Source: Mycoplana rhizolycopersici (GTDB lineage Bacteria; Pseudomonadota; Alphaproteobacteria; Rhizobiales; Rhizobiaceae). From it: a DNA stretch of 64,000 nt. Position numbers and translations under genes: made by a program. The notes under the pieces are model-generated. The model saw only the letters and a list, made by a program, of their open reading frames with translations, was not told the DNA's origin and did not search any database. Position 1 is the first letter of the stretch, and every line of letters begins with the position of its first letter. Shown here piece by piece: positions 8,512-17,883 of this stretch. The stretch covers positions 186,001 through 250,000 of the forward strand of contig NZ_JABXYK010000001.1 in NCBI RefSeq assembly GCF_013378445.1, written 5' to 3'.

Positions 8512-9602
8512 GCCTTCGCCCCCCTCTTGCCGGAGCCGAGGATGGCAGCAGCGTCGGCATCCAGTGGCCAGCGCGAGCGCGGAGATACCGACAATTCGTC
8601 TGCGGCCAGGCCCGCGGCCATGCGCTCAAGGCCGGCCCAGGCAATCATTGCCGCATTGTCGGTGCAAAGGGCGAGCGGCGGCGCGACGAAGCGGAAGCGG
8701 TTACGGTCGCAAAGCTCCTGCAGTGTCGCGCGCAGGACCTTGTTGGCGGCAACGCCGCCTGCGACCACCAGCGCCGGCTGGGAGACGTCCGGAAACTCCT
8801 GGCGGAAGCGTTCCAGGCCGCGTCCGATCCTGTCCTGCAGCGTGCGGGAAACGGCCTTCTGGAACGAGGCGCAGATGTCTGCCACGTCCTGCCTGGATAC
8901 CGGCGCGATCGACTGCGCCGCCTGGCGAACGGCGGTCTTCAATCCCGAAAAGGAGAAATCCAGCCGCTTTTCGCCGACCAGCGGCCTCGGAAAGGAGAAG
9001 CGGTCTGCATTGCCGGATGCGGCCGCCCGTTCGACGGCAGGTCCGCCGGGATAGGGAAGGCCCAGAAGCTTGGCCGTCTTGTCGAAAGCCTCGCCGAGCG
9101 CATCGTCGATGGTCGTGCCCCAGCGCTCGTATTCACCCACGCCGCGCACCAAAACGAGCTGCGTATGCCCACCGGATACGAGCAGCATCAGATAGGGGAA
9201 GTCCAGCTTGTCGGTAAGCCGCGCCGTCAGCGCATGTCCTTCGAGATGGTTGACGGCGTAGAGTGGCTTTGCGGTGGCGCGCGCGATCGCTTTCCCCGTC
9301 ATCAGTCCAACGATGAGACCGCCGATCAGCCCCGGCCCGCTGGTCGCGGCAATAGCGTCGATGTCGGCCAGTGTCATGTTCGCTTTCGCCAGGGCCTGAC
9401 GGATCAGATCGTCCAGCGCTTCCACATGGGCGCGCGCCGCAATTTCCGGAACGACGCCGCCATAGGCGCTGTGTTCGTCCAGCTGGCTGAGCACGACATC
9501 GCCGAGAATCGTCCCCTGCCCGGCCTCGTCGCGCACGACGACAGCAGCGGCAGTTTCGTCGCAGCTCGTTTCGATGCCAAGGATGGTCAGGTGGGACGAC
9601 AT
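8508..9602 (-). CDS. tsaD: tRNA N6-adenosine threonylcarbamoyltransferase TsaD
   Basis: 364 residues of the Kae1/TsaD/Qri7 family. Transfers threonylcarbamoyl from TC-AMP to A37 of ANN-decoding tRNAs, working with TsaB and TsaE. Visible motifs: [12 protein letters not shown] at the N-terminus, the metal-binding NHLEGH (about residues 117-122), [10 protein letters not shown] and the ATP-site segment [11 protein letters not shown] start at the ATG at 9602 (MSSHLTILG); the open frame upstream is antisense to hemC and not part of the protein. It is divergent from hemC with 73 bases between start codons, and heads the operon with gpsA. Confidence 0.95.
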   Translation of the reverse strand: MSSHLTILGIETSCDETAAAVVVRDEAGQGTILGDVVLSQLDEHSAYGGVVPEIAARAHVEALDDLIRQALAKANMTLADIDAIAATSGPGLIGGLIVGLMTGKAIARATAKPLYAVNHLEGHALTARLTDKLDFPYLMLLVSGGHTQLVLVRGVGEYERWGTTIDDALGEAFDKTAKLLGLPYPGGPAVERAAASGNADRFSFPRPLVGEKRLDFSFSGLKTAVRQAAQSIAPVSRQDVADICASFQKAVSRTLQDRIGRGLERFRQEFPDVSQPALVVAGGVAANKVLRATLQELCDRNRFRFVAPPLALCTDNAAMIAWAGLERMAAGLAADELSVSPRSRWPLDADAAAILGSGKRGAKA

Positions 9603-9675
9603 GAAGCACGCTGTTTCATTGCGATGGTGGCAAAAGCCGGTTACGAGAGCTTCCGGTAACAACGGATCAAGGCGG

Positions 9676-10605
9676 ATGCAAACAAAACCTTTCAGGATCG
9701 GCACGCGCGGCAGCCCGCTCGCACTGGCACAGGCGCACGAGACGCGCGCGCGCCTGATGCATGCGCACGGCCTGCCAGAGGAGATGTTCGAGATCGTCGT
9801 GCTGTCCACGAAAGGCGACCGCATCACCGACCGGCCGCTGTCCGAGATCGGCGGCAAAGGCCTGTTTACCGAGGAGATCGAGGCGCAGCTGTTTTCGGGC
9901 GACCTCGATTTCGCCGTGCATTCCTCCAAAGACATGCCGACCCGCCTTCCGGACGGCCTGGAACTCGCCGCCTTCCTGCCGCGCGAAGACCCGCGCGACG
10001 CCTTCGTCGGCCGGACGGCGGCAAAGCTCCTCGACCTCCCGCCCGGGGCGACCGTCGGCTCCGCATCGCTGCGGCGGCAGGCGCAGATCCGCAAACTGCG
10101 GCCGGACATCAATGTGGTGACGTTCCGCGGCCAGGTCGATACGCGCTTGCGCAAGCTCGCCGAAGGGCAGGCGGATGCCACCCTGCTCGCCTATGCCGGC
10201 CTCAAACGGATCGGCAAGCAGGACGTTGCCACGCAAATTCTCGATACGGACATGTTCCTGCCCGCCCCCGCGCAAGGCGCGATCTGCGTCGAAGCACGGA
10301 TCGGCGACCGCCGGATCGGCGACCTGCTGGCCGCGATCAACGACCGGGCGACGAGCGACGCGGTGACATGCGAACGCGCCTTCCTGGGCGTGCTCGACGG
10401 CTCCTGTCGGACGCCGATCGCGGGATATGCCGTCTGCGACGCCGGGCGCCTCCACTTCCGCGGCATGATCCTGACGCCCGACGGCGCGCGCTTCCACGAA
10501 GCGCACAGCGAGGGAATGGCAACGGACGCCGCCGAACTTGGCGAAAAGGCGGGCCATGCCGTCCGCGACGCGGCCGGCACGTCCTTCTTCGACGGGTGGC
10601 GCTGA
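9676..10605 (+). CDS. hemC: Hydroxymethylbilane synthase (porphobilinogen deaminase)
   Basis: 309 residues. Polymerises four porphobilinogens into hydroxymethylbilane in haem and cobalamin synthesis. [13 protein letters not shown] opens the protein, [12 protein letters not shown] holds the catalytic Asp region, and C244 in [12 protein letters not shown] is the cysteine that carries the dipyrromethane cofactor. AAGGCGG precedes the ATG at 9676; the frame upstream overlaps the 5' end of tsaD on the other strand and is not translated. The TGA overlaps the hemD ATG by one base. Confidence 0.97.
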   Translation: MQTKPFRIGTRGSPLALAQAHETRARLMHAHGLPEEMFEIVVLSTKGDRITDRPLSEIGGKGLFTEEIEAQLFSGDLDFAVHSSKDMPTRLPDGLELAAFLPREDPRDAFVGRTAAKLLDLPPGATVGSASLRRQAQIRKLRPDINVVTFRGQVDTRLRKLAEGQADATLLAYAGLKRIGKQDVATQILDTDMFLPAPAQGAICVEARIGDRRIGDLLAAINDRATSDAVTCERAFLGVLDGSCRTPIAGYAVCDAGRLHFRGMILTPDGARFHEAHSEGMATDAAELGEKAGHAVRDAAGTSFFDGWR

Positions 10606-11333
10606 TGCGCGTCCTCGTCGTGCGACCGCAGGCTTCGGCAGAACGGACCGCCACGAAACTTTCGGCCCTCGGCCACACGCCGGCCGTCGTCGCACTGGTA
10701 AAGCCGGTGCACGATCCGCAGGCGGCAATGGCCGGCCTGTCCCGGCAGCATTCAGCCATCGCTATCACAAGTGCGGAAGCGGCAAGGGTGCTGCGATCCA
10801 TCGAACCCGACATCGACCGCCATCTCCTGACGACCGTTTTCGCGGTCGGCCGCGCAACCGCACGGGCGGCGAGCGAATCAGGCTTTCGCACCGTTCTCGC
10901 CGCAGAGGGCAGCGACGGCAACAGCCTGGCGGACCTGATCCTCTCCCATCGCCAGCAATACGGGGTGCCGGCCGATCCGCTGCTCTATCTCGCGGGCGTG
11001 CCCCGTTCCAGGCAACTCGAGAAGCGCCTGGATGCAGAGGACGTTAGCTATGATGTCGCCGAATGCTACCGCATGGAGGCGATCCGCCCGAAGCGAACCG
11101 AGTTGCGCCCGCTTATCGTCGACGAGCATGCCGATGCCGTGCTTCTCTATTCGCGCGAGGCGGCGCGGCATTTCTTCGAACTGCCACTGGTGAACGAGCA
11201 TCTGGACAGCCTCGAAAATACGCTGTTCATGTGCATCAGCCGCAACGTCGCTTCCGTGGTGCCGGAGCGCTTTTCGAAATCCGTCGTCGTGGCGGCGATG
11301 CCGACCGAAGAAGCACTGCTGGACCTGCTCTGA
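10605..11333 (+). CDS. hemD: Uroporphyrinogen-III synthase
   Basis: 242 residues. Cyclises hydroxymethylbilane with inversion of ring D to give uroporphyrinogen III. The protein is poorly conserved, as is usual for HemD, but shows the N-terminal VLVVRPQASAERTA start, SAIAITSAEAARVL, and the second-domain segment DAVLLYSREAARHFFEL. The ATG overlaps the hemC stop (TGATG), so translation is coupled. Position and length leave little doubt. Confidence 0.92.
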   Translation: MRVLVVRPQASAERTATKLSALGHTPAVVALVKPVHDPQAAMAGLSRQHSAIAITSAEAARVLRSIEPDIDRHLLTTVFAVGRATARAASESGFRTVLAAEGSDGNSLADLILSHRQQYGVPADPLLYLAGVPRSRQLEKRLDAEDVSYDVAECYRMEAIRPKRTELRPLIVDEHADAVLLYSREAARHFFELPLVNEHLDSLENTLFMCISRNVASVVPERFSKSVVVAAMPTEEALLDLL

Positions 11334-11450
11334 GAGTTGCACTCGGCCCGCTTCCGCCGATCGACGGCCGCATAAATCGAAGGAAGGGCTTTCCCTCGCC
11401 ACCTTCCCTTACTAGTTTTACGTATCGCATTGCAAAACAAGGAGGCCGTC

Positions 11451-12725
11451 ATGGAACCGGAAAAGCCGACACGCCGAAAGAAGGCAGGCGAGCCGCCCGT
11501 GACCATAGACCTCGAAGCGTCTCCGTCCACGGAGGACGCAAAGGAAACTATCCAGTCGGATGCGCCTTCCGACGTGCAGCCGACCGAGGATACCACGTCC
11601 GCCACCGCGGCGGATGAGCCCGTTTCGACCGCGGCGGCGACGCCGATCGAAGATCCCTCCCCCGCCCCGCATTCCTCCGCTGGCGGCCGCTCGACGGAAA
11701 CCTTCTCGCAGCCTCGTTTCGACGAGCAACCCAAGCCCGAGCACCGGGCTGGAAAGGCCGGCGCCTTCGCAGCGGCCATCGTCGGTGGCCTGGTGGCGCT
11801 CGCAGGTGCCGGCGCCCTGCAGTATGGCGGCTACCTCCCGGCATTTGGCCCGGAGGGACGGAACGGCGGCGACATGACCGCGGTCACGGCCGAAGTCGAA
11901 ACGCTGAAGTCGCGCCTTGCAGCTCTGCAGTCCTCCGCAAGTTCGGCGGCCGCCGACCTTCAGCCCATCGAGACGCGGCTGTCGGCGCTTGAAAGGACGG
12001 CGACGGACAATCCCGCCGGCGCAGCGCTCGGCGAAGAGGCCCAGCAGTCGATCGCGACGCTGGAGGCGATCGTCGCCAAGTTGAGCTCGGACATGGCCGC
12101 GCTGCGGGAGCAGGCGGCTACAGCCGAGCGCGCCGCTGCCGATCGCTCGGCGCAGCTGGGCCAGCGGATTGACGCGGCGGAGCAGAAGCTGGACGAGCCG
12201 CGCAGCGACGTGGCGATGGCACGTGCCGTGGCCGCGACCGCCTTGAAGACGGCAATCGATCGCGGGGGCCCCTATCTGGCCGAGCTCGAAGCCTATGTCA
12301 GCGTCTCGCCCGACGATCCGGCGGCCGCAGCACTCCGGGCCCAGGCCGCTACCGGCGTGCAGTCCCGCTCCGATCTCGTTCGCGACTTCCAGCCGATCGC
12401 CGACCGGATGATCGAAGCGGTGCATCAGCCGACCGGCGATCAGGGCATCGTCGCGCGGCTGATGGCCAGCGCATCGTCCGCTATCACCGTGCGTCCCGTC
12501 GGCAGCGTCGAGGGCGACACGCCCGAGGCCATCGTCGCGCGGATCGAGAACAAGTTGCAGAACGGCGACCTGAAAGGCGCTCAGATCGAATGGCAGACGC
12601 TGCCCGAGGTCGCCCGCAATGCCGGCGCAGACTTCAAGACGGCGCTCGACCAGCGCATCGCAGTCGAGGAAAGCGTCGGCGCCATCGTTTCCGGCGCCAT
12701 GGCGCAGAACGGCAATCAGGGCTGA
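11451..12725 (+). CDS. Mic60/mitofilin-like inner-membrane protein (COG4223)
   Basis: 424 residues: a Pro/Glu/Thr-rich cytoplasmic N-terminus of about 100 residues, one transmembrane helix (about 100-123, rich in Ala and Gly), then a long Ala/Glu/Leu coiled-coil region in the periplasm and a C-terminal helical domain with PVGSVEGDTPEAIVARIENKL. This is the architecture of alphaproteobacterial mitofilin, the relative of mitochondrial Mic60 that shapes cristae and intracytoplasmic membranes. AAGGAGG lies 6 bases before the ATG at 11451, which decides the start over the upstream codon at 11430. Its setting between hemCD and hemY is characteristic of these homologues. Confidence 0.85.
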   Translation: MEPEKPTRRKKAGEPPVTIDLEASPSTEDAKETIQSDAPSDVQPTEDTTSATAADEPVSTAAATPIEDPSPAPHSSAGGRSTETFSQPRFDEQPKPEHRAGKAGAFAAAIVGGLVALAGAGALQYGGYLPAFGPEGRNGGDMTAVTAEVETLKSRLAALQSSASSAAADLQPIETRLSALERTATDNPAGAALGEEAQQSIATLEAIVAKLSSDMAALREQAATAERAAADRSAQLGQRIDAAEQKLDEPRSDVAMARAVAATALKTAIDRGGPYLAELEAYVSVSPDDPAAAALRAQAATGVQSRSDLVRDFQPIADRMIEAVHQPTGDQGIVARLMASASSAITVRPVGSVEGDTPEAIVARIENKLQNGDLKGAQIEWQTLPEVARNAGADFKTALDQRIAVEESVGAIVSGAMAQNGNQG

Positions 12726-12739
12726 GGGGCGAAGCGAAA

Positions 12740-14362
12740 ATGACAAGATTGCTGTTCTTCGTTTTGATCGTCCTGGCGCTCGGCGCAGGCTTTGCCTGGC
12801 TGGCCGACCGGCCCGGCGAGCTGTCGATCATATGGCAAGGCCAGCGCATTGCGATGAGCCTGATGGTTGCGGCGACCATTGCCGTCTCCGTGATCGCAGC
12901 CATTCTGCTTTGCTGGTGGGTGCTGCGTGTGGTACTGACCTCGCCCTATGCGCTGCAGCGCCATTTCCGCGCCCGCAAGCGCGACCGCGGCTATCAGGCG
13001 CTGTCGACCGGGCTAATCGCGGCGGGCGCAGGCGACGCGGCGTCTGCCCGCAAGATGCTGGCCCGGACCAAGGGCCTCATCAACGCCGATCAGGAGCCGC
13101 TCGTCCATCTGCTTGAAGCGCAGGCCGCCCTCATCGAGGGGCATCACGACGACGCCCGCCGCAAGTTCGAGCTGATGTCCGACGATCCGGAAACGCGCGA
13201 GCTTGGATTGCGCGGACTTTATCTCGAAGCACGCCGCCTGGGCGCTACCGAGGCCGCGCGGCAATATGCCGAACGCGCCGCCGAAAATGCGCCGCAGCTT
13301 CCCTGGGCCGCCGATGCGGTTCTCGAGCATCGCTCGCAGACCGGCGAGTGGGACCACGCCCTGAAACTGCTGGACCAGCACAAGGCGGCCTCGCCGGAAG
13401 AACGCAAGCAGCTCGATCGGCGCAAGATGGTGATCCTGACGGCCCGCGCCGGCGCAAAGCTGGAAAGCGAAACCGATCCCAAGGGGGCAAGGGACGATGC
13501 GCAGGCTGCCCTGAAGATAGACGAGACGTTCATTCCCGCGGGCCTGATCGCCGCCAAGGCCTATCTGCGCGAAGGCAACCTGCGCAAGGCCTCCCACATT
13601 CTCGAACGCCTCTGGAAGGCAACGCCGCATCCGGACGTGGCGCGCCTGTTCATCCATTCCCGCGCCGGCGATTCAGCGCTCGACCGCTTCAAGCGTGCCC
13701 AGAAGCTGGAGGCACTGCACCCGAACAACGCGGAGACGCTGTTTGCCGTGGCGCAGGCCGCACTGGACGCACGCGAGTTTGCCGTCGCACGGGCAAAGGC
13801 CGAGGCGGCTGCGCGGCTGGCGCCGAGCGAGCGCGCCTATCTGCTCCTTGCCGACATCGAGGATGCAGAGACGGGCGATCAGGGCCGCATCCGACACTGG
13901 ATGAACCAGGCACTGAAGGCGCCGCGCGATCCGGCATGGACGGCGGACGGCATCACCTCGCCGGAATGGCTGCCAGTGTCACCGGTGACGGGTAAGCTGG
14001 ATGCCTTCGAGTGGAAGACGCCAGTCAGCGAGTGGCAGGGGCCTGTAGAAGAAGGAGCCGCCAACCCCGCCGAGGAGGCAATCCGCACGCTGCCGCCGGT
14101 CGCCATACCCGACAGCCGCCCGAAGGACCGGCCGGCCGAGCCGGAAAAGCCGGCAACCCTCGTGCCGGATCCGATCGAAGTCCGGCGGACAGCAGGAAGC
14201 GAGCCGGAAGCGCCGGCCACCCCGGCGAAATCGCCAGCGTCGCCGGTGTCGCCGCAGGACGAGCCGAAGCCGTTCTTCGGCGGGCTGCCGGACGATCCCG
14301 GGGTCAAGAATGAAAGCCACCGGGCGTCGAGCAACGGCAGCAGCAGCTTTCGCCTTTTCTAG
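12740..14362 (+). CDS. hemY: HemY-type membrane protein with TPR domain
   Basis: 540 residues. Two N-terminal membrane helices (about residues 3-20 and 42-65) precede the HemY_N domain and a tetratricopeptide-like helical region (AAENAPQLPWAADAVLEHRS and following). The C-terminal about 90 residues are Pro/Glu-rich and probably disordered. This is the proteobacterial HemY annotated in haem operons; it is not the oxygen-dependent protoporphyrinogen oxidase that bears the same name in Bacillus. Its role in haem synthesis is inferred from context. It starts 14 bases after the Mic60 gene. Confidence 0.88.
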   Translation: MTRLLFFVLIVLALGAGFAWLADRPGELSIIWQGQRIAMSLMVAATIAVSVIAAILLCWWVLRVVLTSPYALQRHFRARKRDRGYQALSTGLIAAGAGDAASARKMLARTKGLINADQEPLVHLLEAQAALIEGHHDDARRKFELMSDDPETRELGLRGLYLEARRLGATEAARQYAERAAENAPQLPWAADAVLEHRSQTGEWDHALKLLDQHKAASPEERKQLDRRKMVILTARAGAKLESETDPKGARDDAQAALKIDETFIPAGLIAAKAYLREGNLRKASHILERLWKATPHPDVARLFIHSRAGDSALDRFKRAQKLEALHPNNAETLFAVAQAALDAREFAVARAKAEAAARLAPSERAYLLLADIEDAETGDQGRIRHWMNQALKAPRDPAWTADGITSPEWLPVSPVTGKLDAFEWKTPVSEWQGPVEEGAANPAEEAIRTLPPVAIPDSRPKDRPAEPEKPATLVPDPIEVRRTAGSEPEAPATPAKSPASPVSPQDEPKPFFGGLPDDPGVKNESHRASSNGSSSFRLF

Positions 14363-14363
14363 G

Positions 14364-14397
14364 CAGATGCTTCCGACAATCACTTGGAAGCATTTGC
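14364..14397 (+). terminator. Hairpin just downstream of hemY
   Basis: ATGCTTCC (14367-14374) pairs with GGAAGCAT (14386-14393), and flanking bases GCAG/TTGC extend it with one G-T pair; loop of 11. It begins 2 bases after the hemY stop. There is no clear T-run, so it may be a weak terminator or a 3'-end stabilising stem. Confidence 0.45.
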
Positions 14398-14487
14398 CGT
14401 ATATGCTTGGAAAGAGCGCGTCGCAGACCTCTCGGTTTGCGGCCGCTTTTGATGGGTGCAGCCTTAGTGCATGACGTAAGGGGCAAT

Positions 14488-14964
14488 ATGTTCGAACGAT
14501 TGCAGCGTTTCCTCTCCGGCCTTTCGGGCGGCGATAAGAAGACCTTTGCCCCCGGCGATCCGCGGCTGGCCGTGATGGCGCTTTGCATTCAGGTCATGGA
14601 ATCAGACGGCCGGGTACTCGACGCAGAGCGCGCGGCACTCCGCGAGCGGTTCCGCACGCTCTACGGCCTCGACAAGGGTGAACTGGACGACCTGGTGGAA
14701 GCAGGAACGGCTGCCGCCAACGAAGCGATCGACTTCTTCCAGTTCACGTCCGAGCTGAAGCGGCAATTGTCGGAGGACCAGCGGGTGGATCTCGTCGGGC
14801 TGCTGTGGGAGATCGTCTATGCGGACGGAGAACGTAGCGAACTCGAAGACGACGCCATCTGGCGGATTGCCGAACTTCTGGGTGTTTCCGGCCGCGAGCG
14901 GATCATGAAGCGCCAGGAGGTGGCGGGCCGGCGCGCGGACGGCACCCCGGATCGAGACGAGTAG
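14488..14964 (+). CDS. TerB family protein
   Basis: 158 residues, all helical, with the TerB/tellurite-resistance fold: RLAVMALCIQVMESDGRVLDAERAALRERF and LVGLLWEIVYADGERSELEDDAIWRIAELLGV, two repeats with acidic loops thought to bind metal. The start ATG at 14488 follows AAGGGGCAAT; the longer frame from 14407 is not credible. Many such genes are unlinked to tellurite resistance, and no other ter gene is here except the distantly related TerC-like DUF475 gene at 30.8 kb. Function unknown. Confidence 0.85.
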   Translation: MFERLQRFLSGLSGGDKKTFAPGDPRLAVMALCIQVMESDGRVLDAERAALRERFRTLYGLDKGELDDLVEAGTAAANEAIDFFQFTSELKRQLSEDQRVDLVGLLWEIVYADGERSELEDDAIWRIAELLGVSGRERIMKRQEVAGRRADGTPDRDE

Positions 14965-15120
14965 CCTGGCGGGACCGGCCAAGGTGTCGGATGCTGGCAG
15001 GTGCAGGTGCATCTTCGGCAATCGGGTGGACAGGGGCACTGGCCTCTGACATTTTGCAACCCGAGAACGCATCTCGCGCAAATCGTCAGCAGAGCGAGGG
15101 TGCGTCAGGACCTGGACCAT

Positions 15121-15837
15121 ATGCTGCAGAAAACACGCCACCCGGGAGAAAAACGCCCGATCCTCGTTGTCCTCCATCAGGAGACCTCCAGTCCCGGTCG
15201 GGTCGGCCAGATCCTCCAGCAGATGGGCTACGCGCTGGATATCCGCAGGCCGGTGCTCGAAGATCCGCTGCCAGACACACTCGATGGCCATGCCGGCGCC
15301 GTTGTCTTCGGCGGGCCGATGAGCGCCAACGACGAATTCGACTACGTCAAACGCGAGATTGACTGGCTGTCCGTGCCCCTCTCCGAGAACCGGCCATTTC
15401 TCGGTATTTGCCTGGGTGCGCAGATGCTGGTCCGACATCTCGGCGGCGAGGTCGGGCCACATGTCGACGGCATGACGGAGATCGGCTGGTATCCGCTATG
15501 CCCGACCGAGCACGGCCGCGAGATGATGGCCTGGCCGTCCATGGTCTACCAGTTTCATCGCGAGGGCTTCACGATCCCCTCCGGCGCCACGCTTCTGGCC
15601 ACCGGCGAGCACTACGAGAACCAGGCCTACAAGTATGGCGCCAATGCCTGGGGCATACAGTTTCATGGCGAACTGACGCTCGCGATGATGCATCGCTGGG
15701 TGGTTCATGGCGCGCACCGCTTCGAGTTGCCGGGCGCACAGGTCGGCCGCGCCCATCTCGATGGCCGGCTGGTATACGATGCCGCCCTCAGGCAGTGGAT
15801 GATGGGCTTCCTGGACCGCGTCTTTCACGAAAACTGA
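15121..15837 (+). CDS. Class I glutamine amidotransferase (GMP synthase-like)
   Basis: 238 residues, a single GATase1 domain. The nucleophile is C97 in FLGICLGAQML; the catalytic His is in IQFHGEL, and a following acidic residue completes the triad. GGPMSANDEFDYVKREIDWL is typical of the stand-alone GMP-synthase-like amidotransferases (GlxB/YfeJ group) rather than GuaA, since no synthase domain is attached. These may deamidate gamma-glutamyl compounds; the substrate cannot be named. Start chosen at 15121 because the 40 residues upstream resemble no family member. Confidence 0.85.
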   Translation: MLQKTRHPGEKRPILVVLHQETSSPGRVGQILQQMGYALDIRRPVLEDPLPDTLDGHAGAVVFGGPMSANDEFDYVKREIDWLSVPLSENRPFLGICLGAQMLVRHLGGEVGPHVDGMTEIGWYPLCPTEHGREMMAWPSMVYQFHREGFTIPSGATLLATGEHYENQAYKYGANAWGIQFHGELTLAMMHRWVVHGAHRFELPGAQVGRAHLDGRLVYDAALRQWMMGFLDRVFHEN

Positions 15838-15868
15838 GTGCGCGCACCCAGATCATCCAACGCCCCTC

Positions 15869-17116
15869 TCATCCGGAGAGATGCTTGTCCGGAACGGCCA
15901 GGGAATCGATCTTGCGCAGCTTGGGGAACCAGAAGGCCCAAAGAATGGACACCGCCATGGTGCCGATGCCGCCGACCACCACGGCGGGCACCGCGCCGAT
16001 CGCCGATGCCATCGTGCCGGCTCTGAACTCGCCCAGTTCGTTCGATGCGCCGATGAAGACCATGTTGACCGCCGTCACCCGCCCTCGGAGCTCGTCCGGC
16101 GTCCAGAGCATCACGAGCGTGTTGCGTACGTAGACCGATATCATGTCGGACGCCCCCATCAGAACCAGTGCCGCGATCGACAGCCACGCCCATTGCGACA
16201 AACCGAAGACGACCGTGGCGAAGCCGAAAAGGCCGACCCCGATGAGCATCAGCCTGCCTGCCCGGTGGCGGAGCGGGTGGGCGGCGAGCCACACCGCCAT
16301 GGCCACGGAACCAACACCCGGCGCCGAGCGCAGCAGCCCAAGACCCCACGGACCGAGCGCAAGGATATCGCGGGCGAAGACGGGCATGAGCGCGATGGCG
16401 CCGCCGAGCAGTACGGCGAAGAGATCAAGCGAGATCGCGCCCAGCACCACCTTCTCCGCTCGGATGTATCGAAACCCGGCAACGAGGCTTTCCCAGCTCT
16501 TCGCAGCGCCAGCCATGCGCTGCGGCGGTTTCGGAATGGAGATGACGGCCGCCGATGCCACAAGGAACAGAACGATACTGACCACGTAGGGTACGTTCGG
16601 CCCGAGCCCATAAAGCAGGCCGCCGGTCACGGGCCCGACGATCGTTGCCGTCTGCTGCGCCGTCGAATTCCAGGCGATCGCGTTGGAGAGATCCTTCGCA
16701 GGCACAAGGTTAGGCGCCAGAGATTGCATGGCGGGCCCCAGGAACGCCCGCGCGACGCCGAATACGGCCAGGACCGCGAAGACGGCCAGCGGTGCGAACA
16801 GGCTGAACGCCGTCAGCCCCAGAAGTGCCGCGGCGCAAAGCGTGCAGACCACCAGGCAGACCGCCATGATCATGCGGCGGTTGTAGCGATCGGCCACAGA
16901 CCCTGTGACGAGGATCAGCAGCAGCGCAGGCGCGAACTGCACCAGCCCGATCAGGCCGAGCATGAAGGGATCGCCGGTGAGGTCGTACATCTGCCAGCCG
17001 ACCGCCACGCTGACGATCTGGGTCGAGAACGAATTGAAGAAGCGGGAAACGAAGAACCGGGCGTAGGAAGCGTGCCGGAAGGCGGCGAACCGGTGGCCTT
17101 CGGGGGGCTGGGACAT
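15869..17116 (-). CDS. MFS transporter (EntS/MFS_3-like)
   Basis: 415 residues with about 11-12 membrane helices. RHASYARFFVSRFFNSF opens the protein, GSVADRYNRRMIMAV is the loop 2-3 MFS signature, and ELRGRVTAVNMVFIGASNELGEF the repeat-half loop. This is the EntS/enterobactin-exporter-like MFS_3 family, inner-membrane drug or siderophore exporters. No siderophore genes are nearby, so the substrate is unknown. It is convergent with the amidotransferase gene (31 bases) and divergent from yggT. Confidence 0.87.
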   Translation of the reverse strand: MSQPPEGHRFAAFRHASYARFFVSRFFNSFSTQIVSVAVGWQMYDLTGDPFMLGLIGLVQFAPALLLILVTGSVADRYNRRMIMAVCLVVCTLCAAALLGLTAFSLFAPLAVFAVLAVFGVARAFLGPAMQSLAPNLVPAKDLSNAIAWNSTAQQTATIVGPVTGGLLYGLGPNVPYVVSIVLFLVASAAVISIPKPPQRMAGAAKSWESLVAGFRYIRAEKVVLGAISLDLFAVLLGGAIALMPVFARDILALGPWGLGLLRSAPGVGSVAMAVWLAAHPLRHRAGRLMLIGVGLFGFATVVFGLSQWAWLSIAALVLMGASDMISVYVRNTLVMLWTPDELRGRVTAVNMVFIGASNELGEFRAGTMASAIGAVPAVVVGGIGTMAVSILWAFWFPKLRKIDSLAVPDKHLSG

Positions 17117-17256
17117 GCGGATTGACTCTCATCTCGGCGGACGAACGCGGCGCCGCGCATTAAACATGTTTGCGGGAGCAGGAACAGGGCCTACTTGCTG
17201 GCGAGGCGGCCAATGGCTACATGTGGACGCAACCAACCGGAGACAACGAGACCAAT

Positions 17257-17553
17257 ATGATTGCGATCATCAACACCCTGCTGTTCATCATCAGCATCGC
17301 GTGGTTCATCATCATCGCATCGGCCATCTTTTCCTGGCTCTATGCCTTCAACGTGATCAACACCAACAACCAGGTCATCGCCTCGATCGGCCGCGCGCTC
17401 TACAACCTGACCGAGCCGCTCTATCGCCCGATCCGACGCTTCCTGCCGGACTTCGGCGGCGTCGACCTTTCGCCGATCGTGGTGCTGATCATCCTGTTCT
17501 TCCTGGAGCAGATCATCCGCAGCGTTCTGGCACCGGCGCTGCTCGGCCTCTGA
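17257..17553 (+). CDS. YggT family membrane protein
   Basis: 98 residues with two membrane-spanning segments (about 4-28 and 68-92) around a conserved loop NLTEPLYRPIRRFLPDFGGVDLSPI, diagnostic of YggT. Family members are linked to osmotic or ion homeostasis and division-site membranes but the molecular role is unclear. The ATG at 17257 fits the family N-terminus; the upstream frame to 17170 is excluded. A DUF167 gene follows 7 bases later, the same pairing as yggT-yggU in E. coli. Confidence 0.9.
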   Translation: MIAIINTLLFIISIAWFIIIASAIFSWLYAFNVINTNNQVIASIGRALYNLTEPLYRPIRRFLPDFGGVDLSPIVVLIILFFLEQIIRSVLAPALLGL

Positions 17554-17560
17554 ACCGCAG

Positions 17561-17857
17561 TTGCCTTATCGGCGGCACGAGCACCACATCAGCCTGACCG
17601 TTCGCCTGACGCCGAACGGCAGCCGCGATGCTATTGACGGCGTTGAAACCGATGCCGCGGGAGAGCGTCATTTGAAGGCGCGTGTCCGCGCGGCGCCGGA
17701 AAAAGGTCTTGCGAACAAGGCTCTGATCGCGCTCGTCGCGAAATCGGCCGGTGTGGCGAAGTCGAACGTCTCGATCCTCAGCGGCGACACGCAGAGAAAG
17801 AAAATCCTCCGGATCGAGGGCGATCCGGAGGACATTGTCCAGAGGCTTGGCCTCTGA
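17561..17857 (+). CDS. DUF167/YggU family protein
   Basis: 98 residues if the TTG at 17561 is used. Core of the family is clear: RLTPNGSRDAIDGV, LKARVRAAPEKGLANKALIALVAKSAGV and VSILSGDTQRKKILRIEG. The fold is a small alpha/beta domain of unknown function. No ATG or good ribosome-binding site is visible; TTG 7 bases after the yggT stop is the best start, and coupling to yggT translation is likely. It converges on ppa with 26 bases between stops. Confidence 0.85.
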   Translation: MPYRRHEHHISLTVRLTPNGSRDAIDGVETDAAGERHLKARVRAAPEKGLANKALIALVAKSAGVAKSNVSILSGDTQRKKILRIEGDPEDIVQRLGL

Positions 17858-17883
17858 AATGAAGGCAGAAGCCGTGTGCCGGC

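Noticed and set aside
12740-14362. HemY as protoporphyrinogen oxidase
   Set aside because: The protein has two membrane helices and TPR-like repeats and no FAD-binding motif, so it is the proteobacterial HemY-type protein, not the oxidase of the same name.
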